Notes under the pieces: generated by a model
What the model was told of the DNA's origin: nothing
The model's input: only the letters and a program-made list of their open reading frames with translations
The model's database searches: none
From: an uncultured Trichococcus sp.
Lineage (GTDB): Bacteria; Bacillota; Bacilli; Lactobacillales; Aerococcaceae
Direction of reading: 5' to 3'
NCBI RefSeq assembly: GCF_963663645.1
Contig: NZ_OY760503.1
Location: 1-64,000, forward strand
DNA: 64,000 nt
Shown here: positions 17,874 to 32,231 of the stretch, one piece after another
How the letters are laid out: every line of letters starts with the position of its first letter
How positions within the stretch are numbered: the stretch's first letter is position 1
Made by a program: the position numbers and the translations under genes

Positions 17874-17922
17874 AAAAGCCTAGCCGGCGGTCCGGAATGT
17901 TTCCGGACTGCCGGCTTTTTTG
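17874..17922 (+). terminator. Terminator of thrC
   Basis: AAAAGCCTAGCCGGCGGTCC arm pairs with GGACTGCCGGCTTTTTT. Confidence 0.85.
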
Positions 17923-17946
17923 CGTGTTCGGTTGGGGTTCGTTCTG

Positions 17947-18075
17947 TCCTCCGGTGAGACCAGTCTTCGCCGGCGATGAGGATGCTTATGTACGCTCTCC
18001 TCCGGCCAGCTTTCCCTCATCGAAGGTAGCAGCAATCTTCCACTCCCAACTCCGATTAGCTGCTCTTGGCCGGAG
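17947..18075. repeat. Degenerate CTCCGG palindromes (family A)
   Basis: Copies of the family begin at about 17949, 17999 and 18048 (spacing about 50 bp), each more decayed than at 8.2 kb. They fill the gap before the next gene. No ORF. Confidence 0.6.
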
Positions 18076-18184
18076 TTGCCGGTAACATTTCTTTCAATTT
18101 TACGACCAGGCACACACATCATAGCGAATTCCGCGCCGTTTTTTGGTAAAATGGAGTCAGAAAGAAACAGAATCGAGGCGCCAT

Positions 18185-18628
18185 ATGAATATACTGATCG
18201 ACGGGGATGCTTGTCCCGTAAAAGACATCATCATCGAAGAAGCCATCAAACGCGAAATACCGGTCACGATCGTCACCAGCTTTGCCCACTACTCCAATGC
18301 GCCCCACCCGCCCGGAGTGAAGACGGTCTACGTCGATTCCGGTGCCGATGCAGCTGATTTCAAAATCATCCAGCTCGCGCACAGAGGCGATCTGCTGGTC
18401 ACGCAGGACTACGGTTTGGCCTCACTCGCTTTGCCGAAAGGGCTGACCGTCCTCCATCACAAAGGCTTTGCCTACGACAACAGCAATATGGAACGGCTGC
18501 TTGAGGACCGCTATATGAGTGCGATGGTCCGTAAAAGCGGCAAACGCACAAAAGGTCCGAAGCCATTCACGGACGCGGATCGGCACAAGTTCCGGAAACT
18601 GCTCATTTCCAAGCTGCAAGAAACCTAA
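18185..18628 (+). CDS. YaiI/YqxD family (DUF188) protein
   Basis: About 147 residues from ATG 18185; the longer frame lacks a ribosome site. The start [16 protein letters not shown] has the conserved acidic D-x-D of this PIN-like nuclease family. [18 protein letters not shown], and the basic C-terminal segment [17 protein letters not shown], are also family hallmarks. Function in cells is unsettled; a PIN-like fold suggests RNA cleavage. It may be cotranscribed with the HD-domain gene 26 bp downstream. Confidence 0.88.
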   Translation: MNILIDGDACPVKDIIIEEAIKREIPVTIVTSFAHYSNAPHPPGVKTVYVDSGADAADFKIIQLAHRGDLLVTQDYGLASLALPKGLTVLHHKGFAYDNSNMERLLEDRYMSAMVRKSGKRTKGPKPFTDADRHKFRKLLISKLQET

Positions 18629-18654
18629 TCGAATCATGAAAGAGGTGCATGAGG

Positions 18655-19275
18655 ATGCGCAATGAAATCATTATCGAAGATGTGAAACACATCATCGCGG
18701 ACAAACTGAGGAACGAAGCTACGGGGCACGATTGGTGGCATACGCTACGGGTTTATAATACATCCATGGACATCGCCGAAGCAGAAGGCAAAGGTGATCA
18801 CCTTGTCATCGGCTTGGCGGCCCTATTGCACGATGTAGCCGACCATAAATTCGGCTACACTGATGACGACCGCGAAGCCATCATCACCGACATCCTCAGG
18901 CCTTTCGAACTGAACGACTCCGTCATCGAGCAGGTCATCTATATCGTGAACAACCTTTCCTTCAAAGGAGGGAAAAACAAGCATGTGCTGGAAACGCTCG
19001 AAGGCCGGATCGTTCAGGACGCTGACCGTCTGGATGCCATCGGTGCGATCGGCATCGCCCGCGCTTTCGCTTACGGAGGGCATAAAGACCGGCCGCTTTA
19101 CGATCCCGAACACAGCGGCGATCCGGACAGCGATACGATCGGCCACTTCCACGAAAAGCTGCTCCTTTTGAAGGACGGCATGCACACGGAAGCAGGCAAG
19201 GAAAAGGCGCTCGCCCGCCACGAGCGGATGGAACAATTCCTGAAGGATTTCCATTCCGAGTGGGAAGGCCACTGA
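18655..19275 (+). CDS. HD domain phosphohydrolase
   Basis: About 206 residues. ATG 18655 is favoured over 18649 because AGAGGT lies 8 nt before it. The metal-binding HD pattern is visible: GHDWWHTLRVYNTS (first His), LLHDVADHKFG (HD pair) and QDADRLDAIGAIGIARAF (last Asp). This layout matches the YedJ-type HD family, predicted metal-dependent phosphohydrolases of uncertain substrate. It follows the DUF188 gene with a short gap and ends at a terminator (19284-19333). Confidence 0.85.
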   Translation: MRNEIIIEDVKHIIADKLRNEATGHDWWHTLRVYNTSMDIAEAEGKGDHLVIGLAALLHDVADHKFGYTDDDREAIITDILRPFELNDSVIEQVIYIVNNLSFKGGKNKHVLETLEGRIVQDADRLDAIGAIGIARAFAYGGHKDRPLYDPEHSGDPDSDTIGHFHEKLLLLKDGMHTEAGKEKALARHERMEQFLKDFHSEWEGH

Positions 19276-19283
19276 TAAAACGC

Positions 19284-19333
19284 GAAAAGACTGGTTTGAT
19301 CGGGATAAATGTCCCGATGAACCAGTCTTTTTG
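19284..19333 (+). terminator. Terminator of the HD-domain gene
   Basis: AAAAGACTGGTTTGATCGGG pairs with CCCGATGAACCAGTCTTTTT. Confidence 0.88.
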
Positions 19334-19374
19334 CAGTTTGGTTGTATGATTCCGGGTTCGAGTTCGGGGCGAGA

Positions 19375-19506
19375 TTCCCCATCAAAACGGGTTTGGAGGG
19401 GAACTACGCGTTGTCCAGTGACATTTTTCCCCGCCAAAAGTATTTTGGCGGGTTTTCTGACTATGATTTGAGCTGATTTTCCCCGTCGAACCGCTTTTGG
19501 CGGGTT
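19375..19506. repeat. Three tandem CCCC...GGGG palindromes (family D)
   Basis: Palindromes begin near 19375, 19428 and 19479 (spacing 51-53 bp). The best is TTCCCCGCCAAAAGTATTTTGGCGGG. The linkers differ. Same geometry as the other families but unrelated core sequence. Confidence 0.7.
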
Positions 19507-19537
19507 ATTTCGGCAGAAATTCAATACTCATGTAAAA

Positions 19538-20725
19538 TCAAAGTGCCATTTCGTAGATTTTTCTGCTGATATCCAGTGTCTGGTCAGCGCGTTCCGAAAG
19601 GCGATCGCGCTTGTGGACTTCCAGTTGTTCAACCATGTAGTCGATGTCCGTCTCTTCGATGCCGATTTCACTGAAGCGGATCGGCATTTCCAACGAACGG
19701 AAGAATTCCTCAGTTTTTTGGATGCCAAAATCAATCCGCGCTTCTTCATCACCGGCATCGGCACCCCATACGCGCTCTGCGTACTGCAGCAGCTTATCCC
19801 ATTTTTCCTTTTTGCGTACCTTCATGGTGGCAGGCAAGATGACCGAAAGTGTACGGGCATGATCGGTACCGTTCAATGCGGTGATTTCGTAGCCCAAGGC
19901 ATGGCTGGACCAGTCCCCCGGCACCCCGGAAGCTGTGAATCCGTTGAAGCCGTTCGTGACAGTCCACATGAAATTCGCCCGCGTGTTGTAATCAATCTCC
20001 TCATCCGCCAGGACTTCCTGCCCGATTTCGATGAAAGTATGCAAAATGCCTTCAGACCAGCGATCCTGCAGCTTTGCACCGACAGGATAGGTCAAATAGT
20101 TCTCCATGACATGGACAAAGGAATCAGAGAGGCCGTTCGCCAATTGCCTTTTCGGCAAAGTGTAAGTCAATTCGGGTTCCAGAATCGAAAAAGCCGGAAA
20201 GAGGTTCTCGTTTTTGATACTCACCTTTGCCTGCAATTCCTCAAAGCTGACTACAGTGATCGGGTTCATTTCCGAAGAAGTCGCGGGAATCGTCAATACC
20301 GTCCCGAAAGGCATAGCCTTTTCAACCGGCAGCCCTTTGCCGACGCCGCTTGCGAAGATATCGATCGGGTCTCCTTCAAACAGGCTTGCGGCCGCGATGA
20401 ATTTCGTGCCGTCGATGACCGATCCGCCGCCCACCGCGACGAGGAAGGTGTAGCCTTCCGTTTTGATCTTCTCAACAGCATCCATCAGGTATTCAAATAC
20501 CGGATTCGCCGGAATGCCGCCGAACTCGCCCCATTCCCTGTCGCCCAGCGCCTCCACGATACGGTCGAAGGTGCCGGAGCGTTTGGCGCTGCCGCCTCCG
20601 TAGGTGATCAGTACTTTTGCATCTTTAGGAACAAATTTGTCGATTTTTTTGACCTGATCCCGTCCGAACGCGATCCGGACAGGGTTATAAAATTCAAAAT
20701 CCATGATTTCAGCTGACGGTGACAT
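19538..20725 (-). CDS. Iron-containing alcohol dehydrogenase (YqhD/BDH-like)
   Basis: A 395-residue group III dehydrogenase. It starts FEFYNPVRIAFGRDQV, with the NAD(P) loop YGGGSAKRSG and the metal-linked AVGGGSVIDGTKFIAA. Iron/zinc ligands lie in SDSFVHVMENYL, WSSHALGYEI and NGTDHARTLSV. Its closest pattern is butanol dehydrogenase/YqhD, NADPH-dependent aldehyde reductases. The gene follows gabT by 26 bp on the same strand. In this context it could reduce succinate semialdehyde from GABA to 4-hydroxybutyrate, but a general aldehyde reductase is equally possible. ATG 20725 has a strong GGGGGAATACT site. Confidence 0.85.
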   Translation of the reverse strand: MSPSAEIMDFEFYNPVRIAFGRDQVKKIDKFVPKDAKVLITYGGGSAKRSGTFDRIVEALGDREWGEFGGIPANPVFEYLMDAVEKIKTEGYTFLVAVGGGSVIDGTKFIAAASLFEGDPIDIFASGVGKGLPVEKAMPFGTVLTIPATSSEMNPITVVSFEELQAKVSIKNENLFPAFSILEPELTYTLPKRQLANGLSDSFVHVMENYLTYPVGAKLQDRWSEGILHTFIEIGQEVLADEEIDYNTRANFMWTVTNGFNGFTASGVPGDWSSHALGYEITALNGTDHARTLSVILPATMKVRKKEKWDKLLQYAERVWGADAGDEEARIDFGIQKTEEFFRSLEMPIRFSEIGIEETDIDYMVEQLEVHKRDRLSERADQTLDISRKIYEMAL

Positions 20726-20751
20726 AGTATTCCCCCATTGGTTTCAGATAA

Positions 20752-22146
20752 TTATGCTAACTTTGTGCACAAGGCGTCGATTGCATTTTCAAAGATGGCA
20801 AGGCCAGCCTCCAACTGTTCATCCGTCATGACCAACGGAGCCAGGAAACGGACCACATTCCCGTAGGTGCCTGCATTTTCGATGATCAGGCCGTTCTGAA
20901 CGCAATGTTGGATCAACGCATTCACCAATTCCGGAGCAGGTTCCTTAGTCAAACGGTCTTTGATGAATTCGACGCCGATCATGCCGCCCAATCCGCGCAC
21001 ATCGCCGATTTCTTTGTATTCCTGTTGCCATTCCTCAACGCGGGCAGTGTAAGCTGCACCCAGTTCCACTGAACGTTCGCAGAGGTTTTCTTCTTCGATG
21101 ACTTGAATCGTCGCAAGTGCCGCAGCACAGGAAACCGAATTGCCTCCGAAGGTGCCGCCGATCAATCCACCGCCGATGCCTTTGACGATTTCGTCACGGG
21201 CAACAATGGCGCTGAGCGGGAACCCGCCTGCGATTGATTTTGCAGTGCACAAGATATCCGGTGCACAGCCGGCTTCTTCGTAATAGGAAGATGCGAACAG
21301 TTTGCCCGTGCGCCCGAATCCGGTCTGCACTTCATCGGTCATCATCATGATGCCATTTTCATCACAAATCTGACGGACAGCTTTGACCCATTCGATCGGA
21401 GCCGGAATGAAGCCACCCTCGCCTTGCACCGGCTCGAACACGATGGCAGCGACTTGGCTGGCCGGCGTCAATTCATCAAAGGCGCGTTTGATGCGGTTGA
21501 TGTAGTAGGCCACTGCTTCATCATCCGTGTAGTAGGCCGGTTTGCGGTAAAGATTTGGATAATCCACACGGAATATCCCATCCGGGAACGGCCCTAAACC
21601 GACCGAGTTGGCCTTTTTAGCGGTCATGTGCGTCGTCAGCAGCGTACGCCCATGGAATGCGCCAGAGAAGACGATGACATTCGGACGTTTCGTGTAGGCT
21701 CTCGCCACCTTTACGCCGTTCTCAATCGCTTCCGCTCCGCTGTTCGCAAAGAACGTCCGCTTCTTGAAACCCTTCACCGGCACGATACCGTTCATCTTTT
21801 CAGCCAATTCGATATATTTTTCGCTCGTAAGGATATTGATCATCGCATGGGTATAATCGTTCTCCTGCTCCTTGACCGCTTCGACGACTTTCGGGTGACG
21901 GTGGCCGATGTTCAAAACGCCTACGCCTCCGACCCAATCCAAAAAACGGTTACCGTCAACGTCCTCGATGATCGCGCCCTCTGCCTTCGCGATCGCAACC
22001 GGGTAGACACATGTCAAAGAAGGAGGGATCGCTTCAGATCGCCGTGCCAAAATCGCTGCTGCCTTTTCCCCCGGCAATGCCGCAGTGATGATTTCCGGCA
22101 ATTGGTATCTCAATTCTGTTTCTGTTACTGATGTTGTTCCTGTCAT
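20752..22146 (-). CDS. gabT: 4-aminobutyrate aminotransferase
   Basis: About 464 residues from ATG 22146 (AGGGGAG 8 nt upstream); an ATG 21 nt further up lacks a site. A class III aminotransferase with GNRFLDWVGGVGVLNIGHRHP, NSGAEAIENGVKVARAYTKR, DEVQTGFGRTGKLFA and the PLP lysine in CTAKSIAGGFPLSAIV. These match GabT-type enzymes, which pass the amino group of GABA to 2-oxoglutarate. Short relatives act on other omega-amino acids, so substrate is likely but not proven. It forms an operon with the dehydrogenase downstream. A MocR regulator gene lies upstream on the same strand. Confidence 0.85.
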   Translation of the reverse strand: MTGTTSVTETELRYQLPEIITAALPGEKAAAILARRSEAIPPSLTCVYPVAIAKAEGAIIEDVDGNRFLDWVGGVGVLNIGHRHPKVVEAVKEQENDYTHAMINILTSEKYIELAEKMNGIVPVKGFKKRTFFANSGAEAIENGVKVARAYTKRPNVIVFSGAFHGRTLLTTHMTAKKANSVGLGPFPDGIFRVDYPNLYRKPAYYTDDEAVAYYINRIKRAFDELTPASQVAAIVFEPVQGEGGFIPAPIEWVKAVRQICDENGIMMMTDEVQTGFGRTGKLFASSYYEEAGCAPDILCTAKSIAGGFPLSAIVARDEIVKGIGGGLIGGTFGGNSVSCAAALATIQVIEEENLCERSVELGAAYTARVEEWQQEYKEIGDVRGLGGMIGVEFIKDRLTKEPAPELVNALIQHCVQNGLIIENAGTYGNVVRFLAPLVMTDEQLEAGLAIFENAIDALCTKLA

Positions 22147-22351
22147 AACGCTCGCTCCCCTTTTCATGCAAACTTGTCATATCTTTTGTAACTTGGATGG
22201 TTTGATTATATAGATTTATCAGGCAAACAAAAAACATTTGTTGACACCGGATAGGACATTTTCTGTTATACGATGTCAGCTTCGTTCACATTGCTTTGGG
22301 AACAAGGTTGCAATAACAGACATTATCTTTGATACATATAGGCTTCCAAGC

Positions 22352-22385
22352 AAAAAAACCTCCCGTTATCTTAACGGAAGGTTTC
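22352..22385 (-). terminator. Terminator of the MocR gene
   Basis: On the minus strand, AAACCTTCCGTTAAG pairs with an AACGGGAGG arm followed by T7. The rest of the 22147-22493 gap holds the gabT promoter region (TATAAT at about 22208 on the minus strand) and nothing else recognised. Confidence 0.8.
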
Positions 22386-22493
22386 CTGACATGGCTGTCG
22401 ATTTATTTTTCGTTTTCATTCCATTTGAATAATATTGCAAAGCATCCAGGAGCAGAAATGTAAGGTTTTCCGTTCCAAAAAGGACTCCTGAAT

Positions 22494-23906
22494 TTACATC
22501 CCGCTCCGCTCCAGAAAATGGCCGAAACTGAAACGGACCGCATTTTTTTGGTCACCGAATTGGATGCCTTCCTTCACGACCACTTTTTCTTCTAGCAATT
22601 CCTGAAGCAGTTCATCCATCTCGGCATCGGTTTTGTTCGGGAAATGGCAATAAAGATGGTAGCCGCCTTTTGCCGGCTCAAAACTTATCTCCGATCCATA
22701 TTTGTTTCTGAGCCACATCTGCAATTTGTCGGCGCGTTCCTTCAAAGCCGTGACGATGATCGGAAGATGGTCAGTGATTTCGCTCGCCAAATAATGGTCT
22801 GCCAGCAGTTGCGGCAAGAAGCTCAATCCGGAGTCGATCTGATCGCGGATGTCGGCCAATGCCCGGATAATGGCGGCTGGCCCAACCATCCATCCGATGC
22901 GGATATGCTGGCCGGCAAATTTGGACAAGGACCCCAGATACAGCACTTGTTGCCGTTTATCCAGGCTCTTCAACGGACGGTTATCGACGGTTTCATCAAA
23001 AACAAAGCTGCCGTAAGCATCATCCTCCACAATCGGGATGCGTTTCAGCAAACAATAATCAAGGATGGCCTGTTTCCGCTCCGGACTCATGACCGTTCCT
23101 GTCGGATTCTGGAAAATCGGATTCAGAAAAATCATCTTCAGAGGATACTGCAAGGAAGCTTCCTGGAGCCCTTTGACGGTCATCCCCTCGCCATCCATCG
23201 GAATCGGAATGATCCGCAGACCGGCAGCCTGAAATAATCGCAAAGAATAGAAATAAGAAGGGGCTTCGATGCCGATCGCATCGCCCGGTTTCAACAGCCC
23301 TTGCGTAATCAAAAACAATGATTGTTGGGTTCCCGAAGTGATGAAGATTTCCTCCAGCGGGACAGTCATCCCGTACGCAGTCTGCAGGTGTTTTTGGACA
23401 CTTTCCCTCGTCGCTGTGATCCCTCGGTTCTCCTTGGTGAAGGTCGCTTCTCCGTGCAACATTTCCCCCAGCGAAATATCCGGAATCTTCAGTTCCGGCA
23501 AGAGGTCCTTCGGCAAATCCCCATTCCCCAAATCCAGGATTTCACGCGATCGGTGCTGCGCCAACAGCTGTTTAACGTTCCTTTGGTAAGGAGTGTCCAC
23601 CGAAAGATTATCCGGCGTCAAGGAAGTCCGCCAATTGATGGTGGGCCTTGTCTGCATCCCCCATTTGTTCGGATTCACGAACGTTCCGCTGCCCCTTTTG
23701 CGGATGAGGATCCCCTGCGTCGTCAGCTCTTCCAGTGCCCGGATGACGGTCGACCGGTTGACTTGCAGTTCCTCCGCAAGCTTGCGTTCCGCCGGCAAGG
23801 CTCTGCCGGGGACCAAATCGCCGGCTTTTATCTTCTCTTCGATCAGCTGCATAAGCTGTTGATAGAGCGGCATGCCCCTATCCTGATCCAGTCTCCACTC
23901 CACCAT
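22494..23906 (-). CDS. MocR/GntR-family regulator with aminotransferase domain, probable PdxR
   Basis: A 470-residue fusion. Residues 1-75 are a GntR winged helix (YQQLMQLIEEKIKAGDL, LAEELQVNRSTVIRALEEL, KRGSGTFV). Residues 110-465 are a fold-type I aminotransferase domain with the PLP lysine in YLGSLSKFAGQHIRIGWM. Such regulators use PLP as a ligand. The gene is divergent from pdxST across 148 bp, the classic arrangement of PdxR, which activates PLP synthesis when PLP is low. However, gabT lies just downstream on the same strand, so a GabR-like role cannot be excluded. ATG 23906 overlaps a weak GGGGAGAG site. Confidence 0.82.
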   Translation of the reverse strand: MVEWRLDQDRGMPLYQQLMQLIEEKIKAGDLVPGRALPAERKLAEELQVNRSTVIRALEELTTQGILIRKRGSGTFVNPNKWGMQTRPTINWRTSLTPDNLSVDTPYQRNVKQLLAQHRSREILDLGNGDLPKDLLPELKIPDISLGEMLHGEATFTKENRGITATRESVQKHLQTAYGMTVPLEEIFITSGTQQSLFLITQGLLKPGDAIGIEAPSYFYSLRLFQAAGLRIIPIPMDGEGMTVKGLQEASLQYPLKMIFLNPIFQNPTGTVMSPERKQAILDYCLLKRIPIVEDDAYGSFVFDETVDNRPLKSLDKRQQVLYLGSLSKFAGQHIRIGWMVGPAAIIRALADIRDQIDSGLSFLPQLLADHYLASEITDHLPIIVTALKERADKLQMWLRNKYGSEISFEPAKGGYHLYCHFPNKTDAEMDELLQELLEEKVVVKEGIQFGDQKNAVRFSFGHFLERSGM

Positions 23907-24054
23907 TGCTTCACTCTCCCCTGGTTTTCATTTATTATACACCAAATTGGTTGGTTCGGAAACAATCCAATTGGATGTAGGTGTTTCTGAAAAAAGGGAT
24001 TATGATTTAACCATTCTTTAACCATTTTATCATTTAAAACCAGGAGGATTATTT
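23907..24054. promoter_or_regulatory. Divergent mocR-pdxS control region
   Basis: Candidate operator elements: AAATTGGTTGG and an inverted CCAATTGGA about 20 bp apart (23944-23975), plus a direct repeat TTTAACCATT at 24006 and 24018. A TATAAT-like -10 for the regulator lies at about 23935 on the minus strand. Exact binding sites are inferred from symmetry only. Confidence 0.45.
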
Positions 24055-24945
24055 ATGACAACAAAAATCATCGGTTCGGAAAAAGTAAAACGTGGGATGG
24101 CCCAAATGCAAAAAGGCGGTGTCATCATGGATGTCGTGAACGCAGAGCAGGCAAGGATCGCCGAGGCGGCTGGTGCCGTAGCGGTCATGGCTTTGGAGCG
24201 CGTGCCTTCGGATATCCGAGCAGCCGGCGGGGTTGCACGGATGGCGGATCCCACCATCGTCGAGGAAGTGATGAACGCCGTCAGCATCCCCGTCATGGCG
24301 AAAGCCCGCATCGGCCACATCACCGAAGCGCGCATCCTGGAAGCAATGGGCGTCGACTACATCGATGAGAGCGAAGTGCTGACCCCTGCCGATGAGGAAT
24401 TCCACCTTTTGAAATCGGACTATACCGTTCCTTTCGTCTGCGGCTGCCGCGATCTGGGAGAAGCGCTGCGCCGCATCGGTGAAGGAGCATCAATGCTGCG
24501 CACGAAAGGCGAGCCGGGGACCGGCAATATCGTGGAAGCCGTCCGTCATATGCGCAAAGTCAACGGCCAAATCCGCCAGTTGATCACGAAATCGGACGAT
24601 GAACTGATGACATTCGCCAAGGAAATCGGAGCCCCTTACGAACTGGTCAAGGAAATCAAACTGCTCGGGAAACTTCCTGTAGTCAACTTCGCTGCCGGCG
24701 GTGTCGCAACACCGGCTGACGCAGCTTTGATGATGAGCCTGGGTGCGGATGGCGTCTTCGTCGGATCGGGCATCTTCAAGGCCGAAAATCCCGAAAAATT
24801 CGCCCGCGCCATCGTCCGCGCGACAACCAACTACGAAGATTATGCCTTGTTGGCCGAACTATCCAAAGGCTTAGGCGAACCGATGAAAGGGATCGACATC
24901 AGCACGCTCCACGCCTCCGAGCGCATGCAGGAAAGAGGCTGGTAA
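24055..24945 (+). CDS. pdxS: Pyridoxal 5'-phosphate synthase subunit PdxS
   Basis: A 296-residue TIM-barrel synthase. Diagnostic segments are [49 protein letters not shown] (ribose-phosphate lysine), [16 protein letters not shown] and [19 protein letters not shown] (swinging lysine). It builds PLP from ribose 5-phosphate, glyceraldehyde 3-phosphate and ammonia. ATG 24055 follows ACCAGGAGGATTATTT. It is two bases upstream of pdxT, which supplies ammonia; the two form a 12+12 complex in the family. Confidence 0.97.
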   Translation: MTTKIIGSEKVKRGMAQMQKGGVIMDVVNAEQARIAEAAGAVAVMALERVPSDIRAAGGVARMADPTIVEEVMNAVSIPVMAKARIGHITEARILEAMGVDYIDESEVLTPADEEFHLLKSDYTVPFVCGCRDLGEALRRIGEGASMLRTKGEPGTGNIVEAVRHMRKVNGQIRQLITKSDDELMTFAKEIGAPYELVKEIKLLGKLPVVNFAAGGVATPADAALMMSLGADGVFVGSGIFKAENPEKFARAIVRATTNYEDYALLAELSKGLGEPMKGIDISTLHASERMQERGW

Positions 24946-24947
24946 GC

Positions 24948-25520
24948 ATGACGAAAAAAATCGGCGTATTGGCCTTGCAGGGTGCCGTCACGGAGCACCT
25001 GCAGGCACTGAACAAACTGGGCGTCACCGCGACTGCCGTGAAATTGCCCGCCGATCTGGACGGCTTGGACGGGTTGATCATCCCTGGCGGCGAATCGACC
25101 GCCATCGGCCGTTTGATCCGCGAACAGCAGCTGGAGGAACCTTTACGGAAATTCTATGCTTCTGGTAAAGTGATTTTTGGTACTTGCGCCGGACTGATCC
25201 TTTGCAGCACGGACAACAACCACGCGCCCGATGAATTGCGGCTTGGCTTCATCGACATCGCAGTCGAACGCAACGGCTTCGGGCGCCAAGTCGACAGTTT
25301 CGAAGCCCTACTGCCTTTTGAAGGCATCACCGAACAGGTGGAAGCCGTCTTCATCCGCGCCCCTTATATCCGCTCAGTCGGCAAGGACGTCCGCGTGCTT
25401 GCAAGTGTCGACGGAAAGATCGTAGCGGCCGAAAACGACCAAATCCTAGTCACCGCCTTCCATCCGGAATTGACGGACGATCTGTCGGTGTTCGAGTATT
25501 TTTTGAAGAAAGTCGGATAA
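24948..25520 (+). CDS. pdxT: Pyridoxal 5'-phosphate synthase glutaminase PdxT
   Basis: A 190-residue class I glutaminase. GVLALQGAVTEH at the start, PGGESTAIGRL, the nucleophile Cys in FGTCAGLILC (about residue 79) and the His-Glu pair in AFHPELTDD complete the catalytic triad. It releases ammonia from glutamine and channels it to PdxS. The gene starts 2 nt after the pdxS stop, so translation is coupled. No terminator was recognised between its stop and the hairpin array starting at 25562. Confidence 0.96.
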   Translation: MTKKIGVLALQGAVTEHLQALNKLGVTATAVKLPADLDGLDGLIIPGGESTAIGRLIREQQLEEPLRKFYASGKVIFGTCAGLILCSTDNNHAPDELRLGFIDIAVERNGFGRQVDSFEALLPFEGITEQVEAVFIRAPYIRSVGKDVRVLASVDGKIVAAENDQILVTAFHPELTDDLSVFEYFLKKVG

Positions 25521-25561
25521 AGTACTGTTATCGGAAATGTACAGCTCATATCAGCATCGGA

Positions 25562-26110
25562 TTGTCCGATATCTTTTCGGTATCGGACATCTGGGACTTT
25601 TAAAGGTATTTACTTGTCCGATTTCTTTCCGGTATCGGACATCCGCAACCATTGCAGACATCAACTTGTCCGATATCTCACCGGTATCGGACATCCGCAA
25701 TCATTGCAGACATCAGCTTGTCCGATTTCTTAACGGTATCGGACATCCGCAATCATTGCAGACATCAGCTTGTCCGATTTCTTAACGGTATCGGACATCC
25801 GCGACTCTTGCAGACATCAGCTTGTCCGATTTCTCACCGGTATCGGACATCCGCGACTCTTGCAGGCATCAACTTGTCCGATTTCTCACCGGTATCGGAC
25901 ATCCGCAATCATTGCAGGCATCAACTTGTCCGATTTCTCACCGGTATCGGACATCCGCGACTCTTGCAGACATCAGCTTGTCCGATATCTCACCGGTATC
26001 GGACATCCGCAACCTTTGCAGGCATCAGCTTGTCCGATTTCTCACCGGTATCGGACATCCGCGACTCTTGCAGGCATCAACTTGTCCGATATCTCACCAG
26101 TATCGGACAT
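25562..26110. repeat. Eleven-copy 52-bp tandem array of TGTCCGAT hairpins (family B)
   Basis: Each unit holds a palindrome TTGTCCGATA...TATCGGACA (9-10 bp arms) followed by a linker such as CATCCGCAATCATTGCAGAC. Eleven copies can be counted; the inner nine have a strict 52-bp period. The linkers vary between two main versions (CAATCATT, CGACTCTT). Because 52 is not a multiple of 3, all three frames stay open by accident; no start with a ribosome site precedes them, so it is non-coding. It lies between convergent pdxT and the GH1 gene. Confidence 0.9.
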
Positions 26111-26142
26111 CCCGGCTGAATCTCAACCGCATATAGGCAAAT

Positions 26143-26188
26143 AAAAATCCCCTGCTCACGCACTTATATGCGTAAACAGGGGATTTTG
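26143..26188. terminator. Bidirectional terminator, pdxT array / bgl operon
   Basis: AAAAATCCCCTG and CAGGGGATTTT arms with A and T runs; serves the minus-strand bgl operon and the plus strand. Confidence 0.88.
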
Positions 26189-26195
26189 TATTTGT

Positions 26196-29062
<2,867 letters not shown>

Positions 29063-29099
29063 CTATTTTATGCACGGGTCTGACTCATTGCGGGACAGC

Positions 29100-31312
<2,213 letters not shown>

Positions 31313-31319
<7 letters not shown>

Positions 31320-31344
31320 TTGCCTGCTTTACCAGTAACAATCC
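31313..31344 (-). promoter_or_regulatory. Ribonucleic antiterminator (RAT) for LicT, bglP leader
   Basis: The minus strand reads GGATTGTTACTGGTAAAG then CAGGCAAAACCTAA, nearly the Bacillus bglP RAT. LicT binding here should free bglP from the overlapping terminator. Confidence 0.93.
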
Positions 31345-31365
31345 TCTTGAGAGCATCTTAGGTAT

Positions 31366-32205
31366 TTACTTTTGCTGCACAACCCGATGGATATGGATTG
31401 TGAGGTAAACAATTTCGTCGGTCCCGACCTGGAAATGATGGGCCCCTCCGACATAGGTCGATATTTTATTGGCACAGGTGTAGGCAGCCGGATAGTTTCC
31501 CTTCACTTGGTCCAACAAGAAAGTGTCCGGAGCCGTCTGGAAAACTTCCCCCATGACGACCCGCTGCGCAAAATACTGAAGATGGGTGTAGAACCGATTA
31601 TAGGAAATCGATTCTTCATCGAAGGCGACTCCGAAATGCAGGCGGACGATGTTCAGGATGTCCTGAACGATCCGGGTCACTTTCATCGTCTCTTCGATCA
31701 GTTGCCCTTCCTTCTGCGCATTCACGAAATGAAGAGCGATGGATGTCGCTTCATCGGGTGCCATCATGACACCCGTATGCTCAGCGATGAGTTCAAGCCC
31801 GATTTTGCCGAGCTCGTATTCTCTTCGGTAGAACTTCTTCACTTCGAAGGCCAAAGGATTGGTCAAGTCGATCCCTTCTTTTGTCCGCTGGATGGCGTAA
31901 TGGATATGGTCGGCAAGCGTCAGGTAGACGTTTGCCTGGAAGATGTGATCCAGCCTCGTCTCGGCCTCTTGGATGATCTTAAAGATGGCATCTGATTCTT
32001 CTTGCGGTAAATCTTGATAAATGGCCTTGAGTTGGTCAGCTGAATCATTTTCCTGGATAACGAAAGTCTTCTCGATCAAAGACTTTTCGAAAGAATCACC
32101 TGGCTTTTTCTGGAAACCGAGCCCTTTTCCCATCACAATGACTTCGGATGCGTCTGCGGCTATCGCCAAGACCACGTTGTTATTGTAGACTTTTTCAATC
32201 TTCAT
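31366..32205 (-). CDS. licT: PRD-domain transcription antiterminator LicT
   Basis: A 279-residue BglG/LicT family protein. Residues 1-55 are the RNA-binding CAT domain (KIEKVYNNNVVLA, GKGLGFQKKPGD). PRD1 (about 65-170) has the histidine in LADHIHYAIQRTKEG and PRD2 (about 175-275) has the one in NEFYTHLQYFAQRV-like NRFYTHLQYFAQRV and HIHRVVQQK. Phosphorylation of PRDs by the PTS sets its activity. It controls its own leader and that of bglP through the two RAT sites. ATG 32205 follows GGGGAGAATCG. It is the first gene of the bgl operon. Confidence 0.94.
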   Translation of the reverse strand: MKIEKVYNNNVVLAIAADASEVIVMGKGLGFQKKPGDSFEKSLIEKTFVIQENDSADQLKAIYQDLPQEESDAIFKIIQEAETRLDHIFQANVYLTLADHIHYAIQRTKEGIDLTNPLAFEVKKFYRREYELGKIGLELIAEHTGVMMAPDEATSIALHFVNAQKEGQLIEETMKVTRIVQDILNIVRLHFGVAFDEESISYNRFYTHLQYFAQRVVMGEVFQTAPDTFLLDQVKGNYPAAYTCANKISTYVGGAHHFQVGTDEIVYLTIHIHRVVQQK

Positions 32206-32231
32206 CGATTCTCCCCATTCCCCCTTCCATT

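Noticed and set aside
22238-22432. 64-codon plus-strand frame after a TTGACA-like box
   Set aside because: No ribosome site; it overlaps the MocR terminator and the composition is not protein-like.
25537-26144. Overlapping frames of 82-155 codons with CPISHRYRTSA-type repeats
   Set aside because: The 52-bp hairpin array keeps all frames open by its period; there is no start with a ribosome site.
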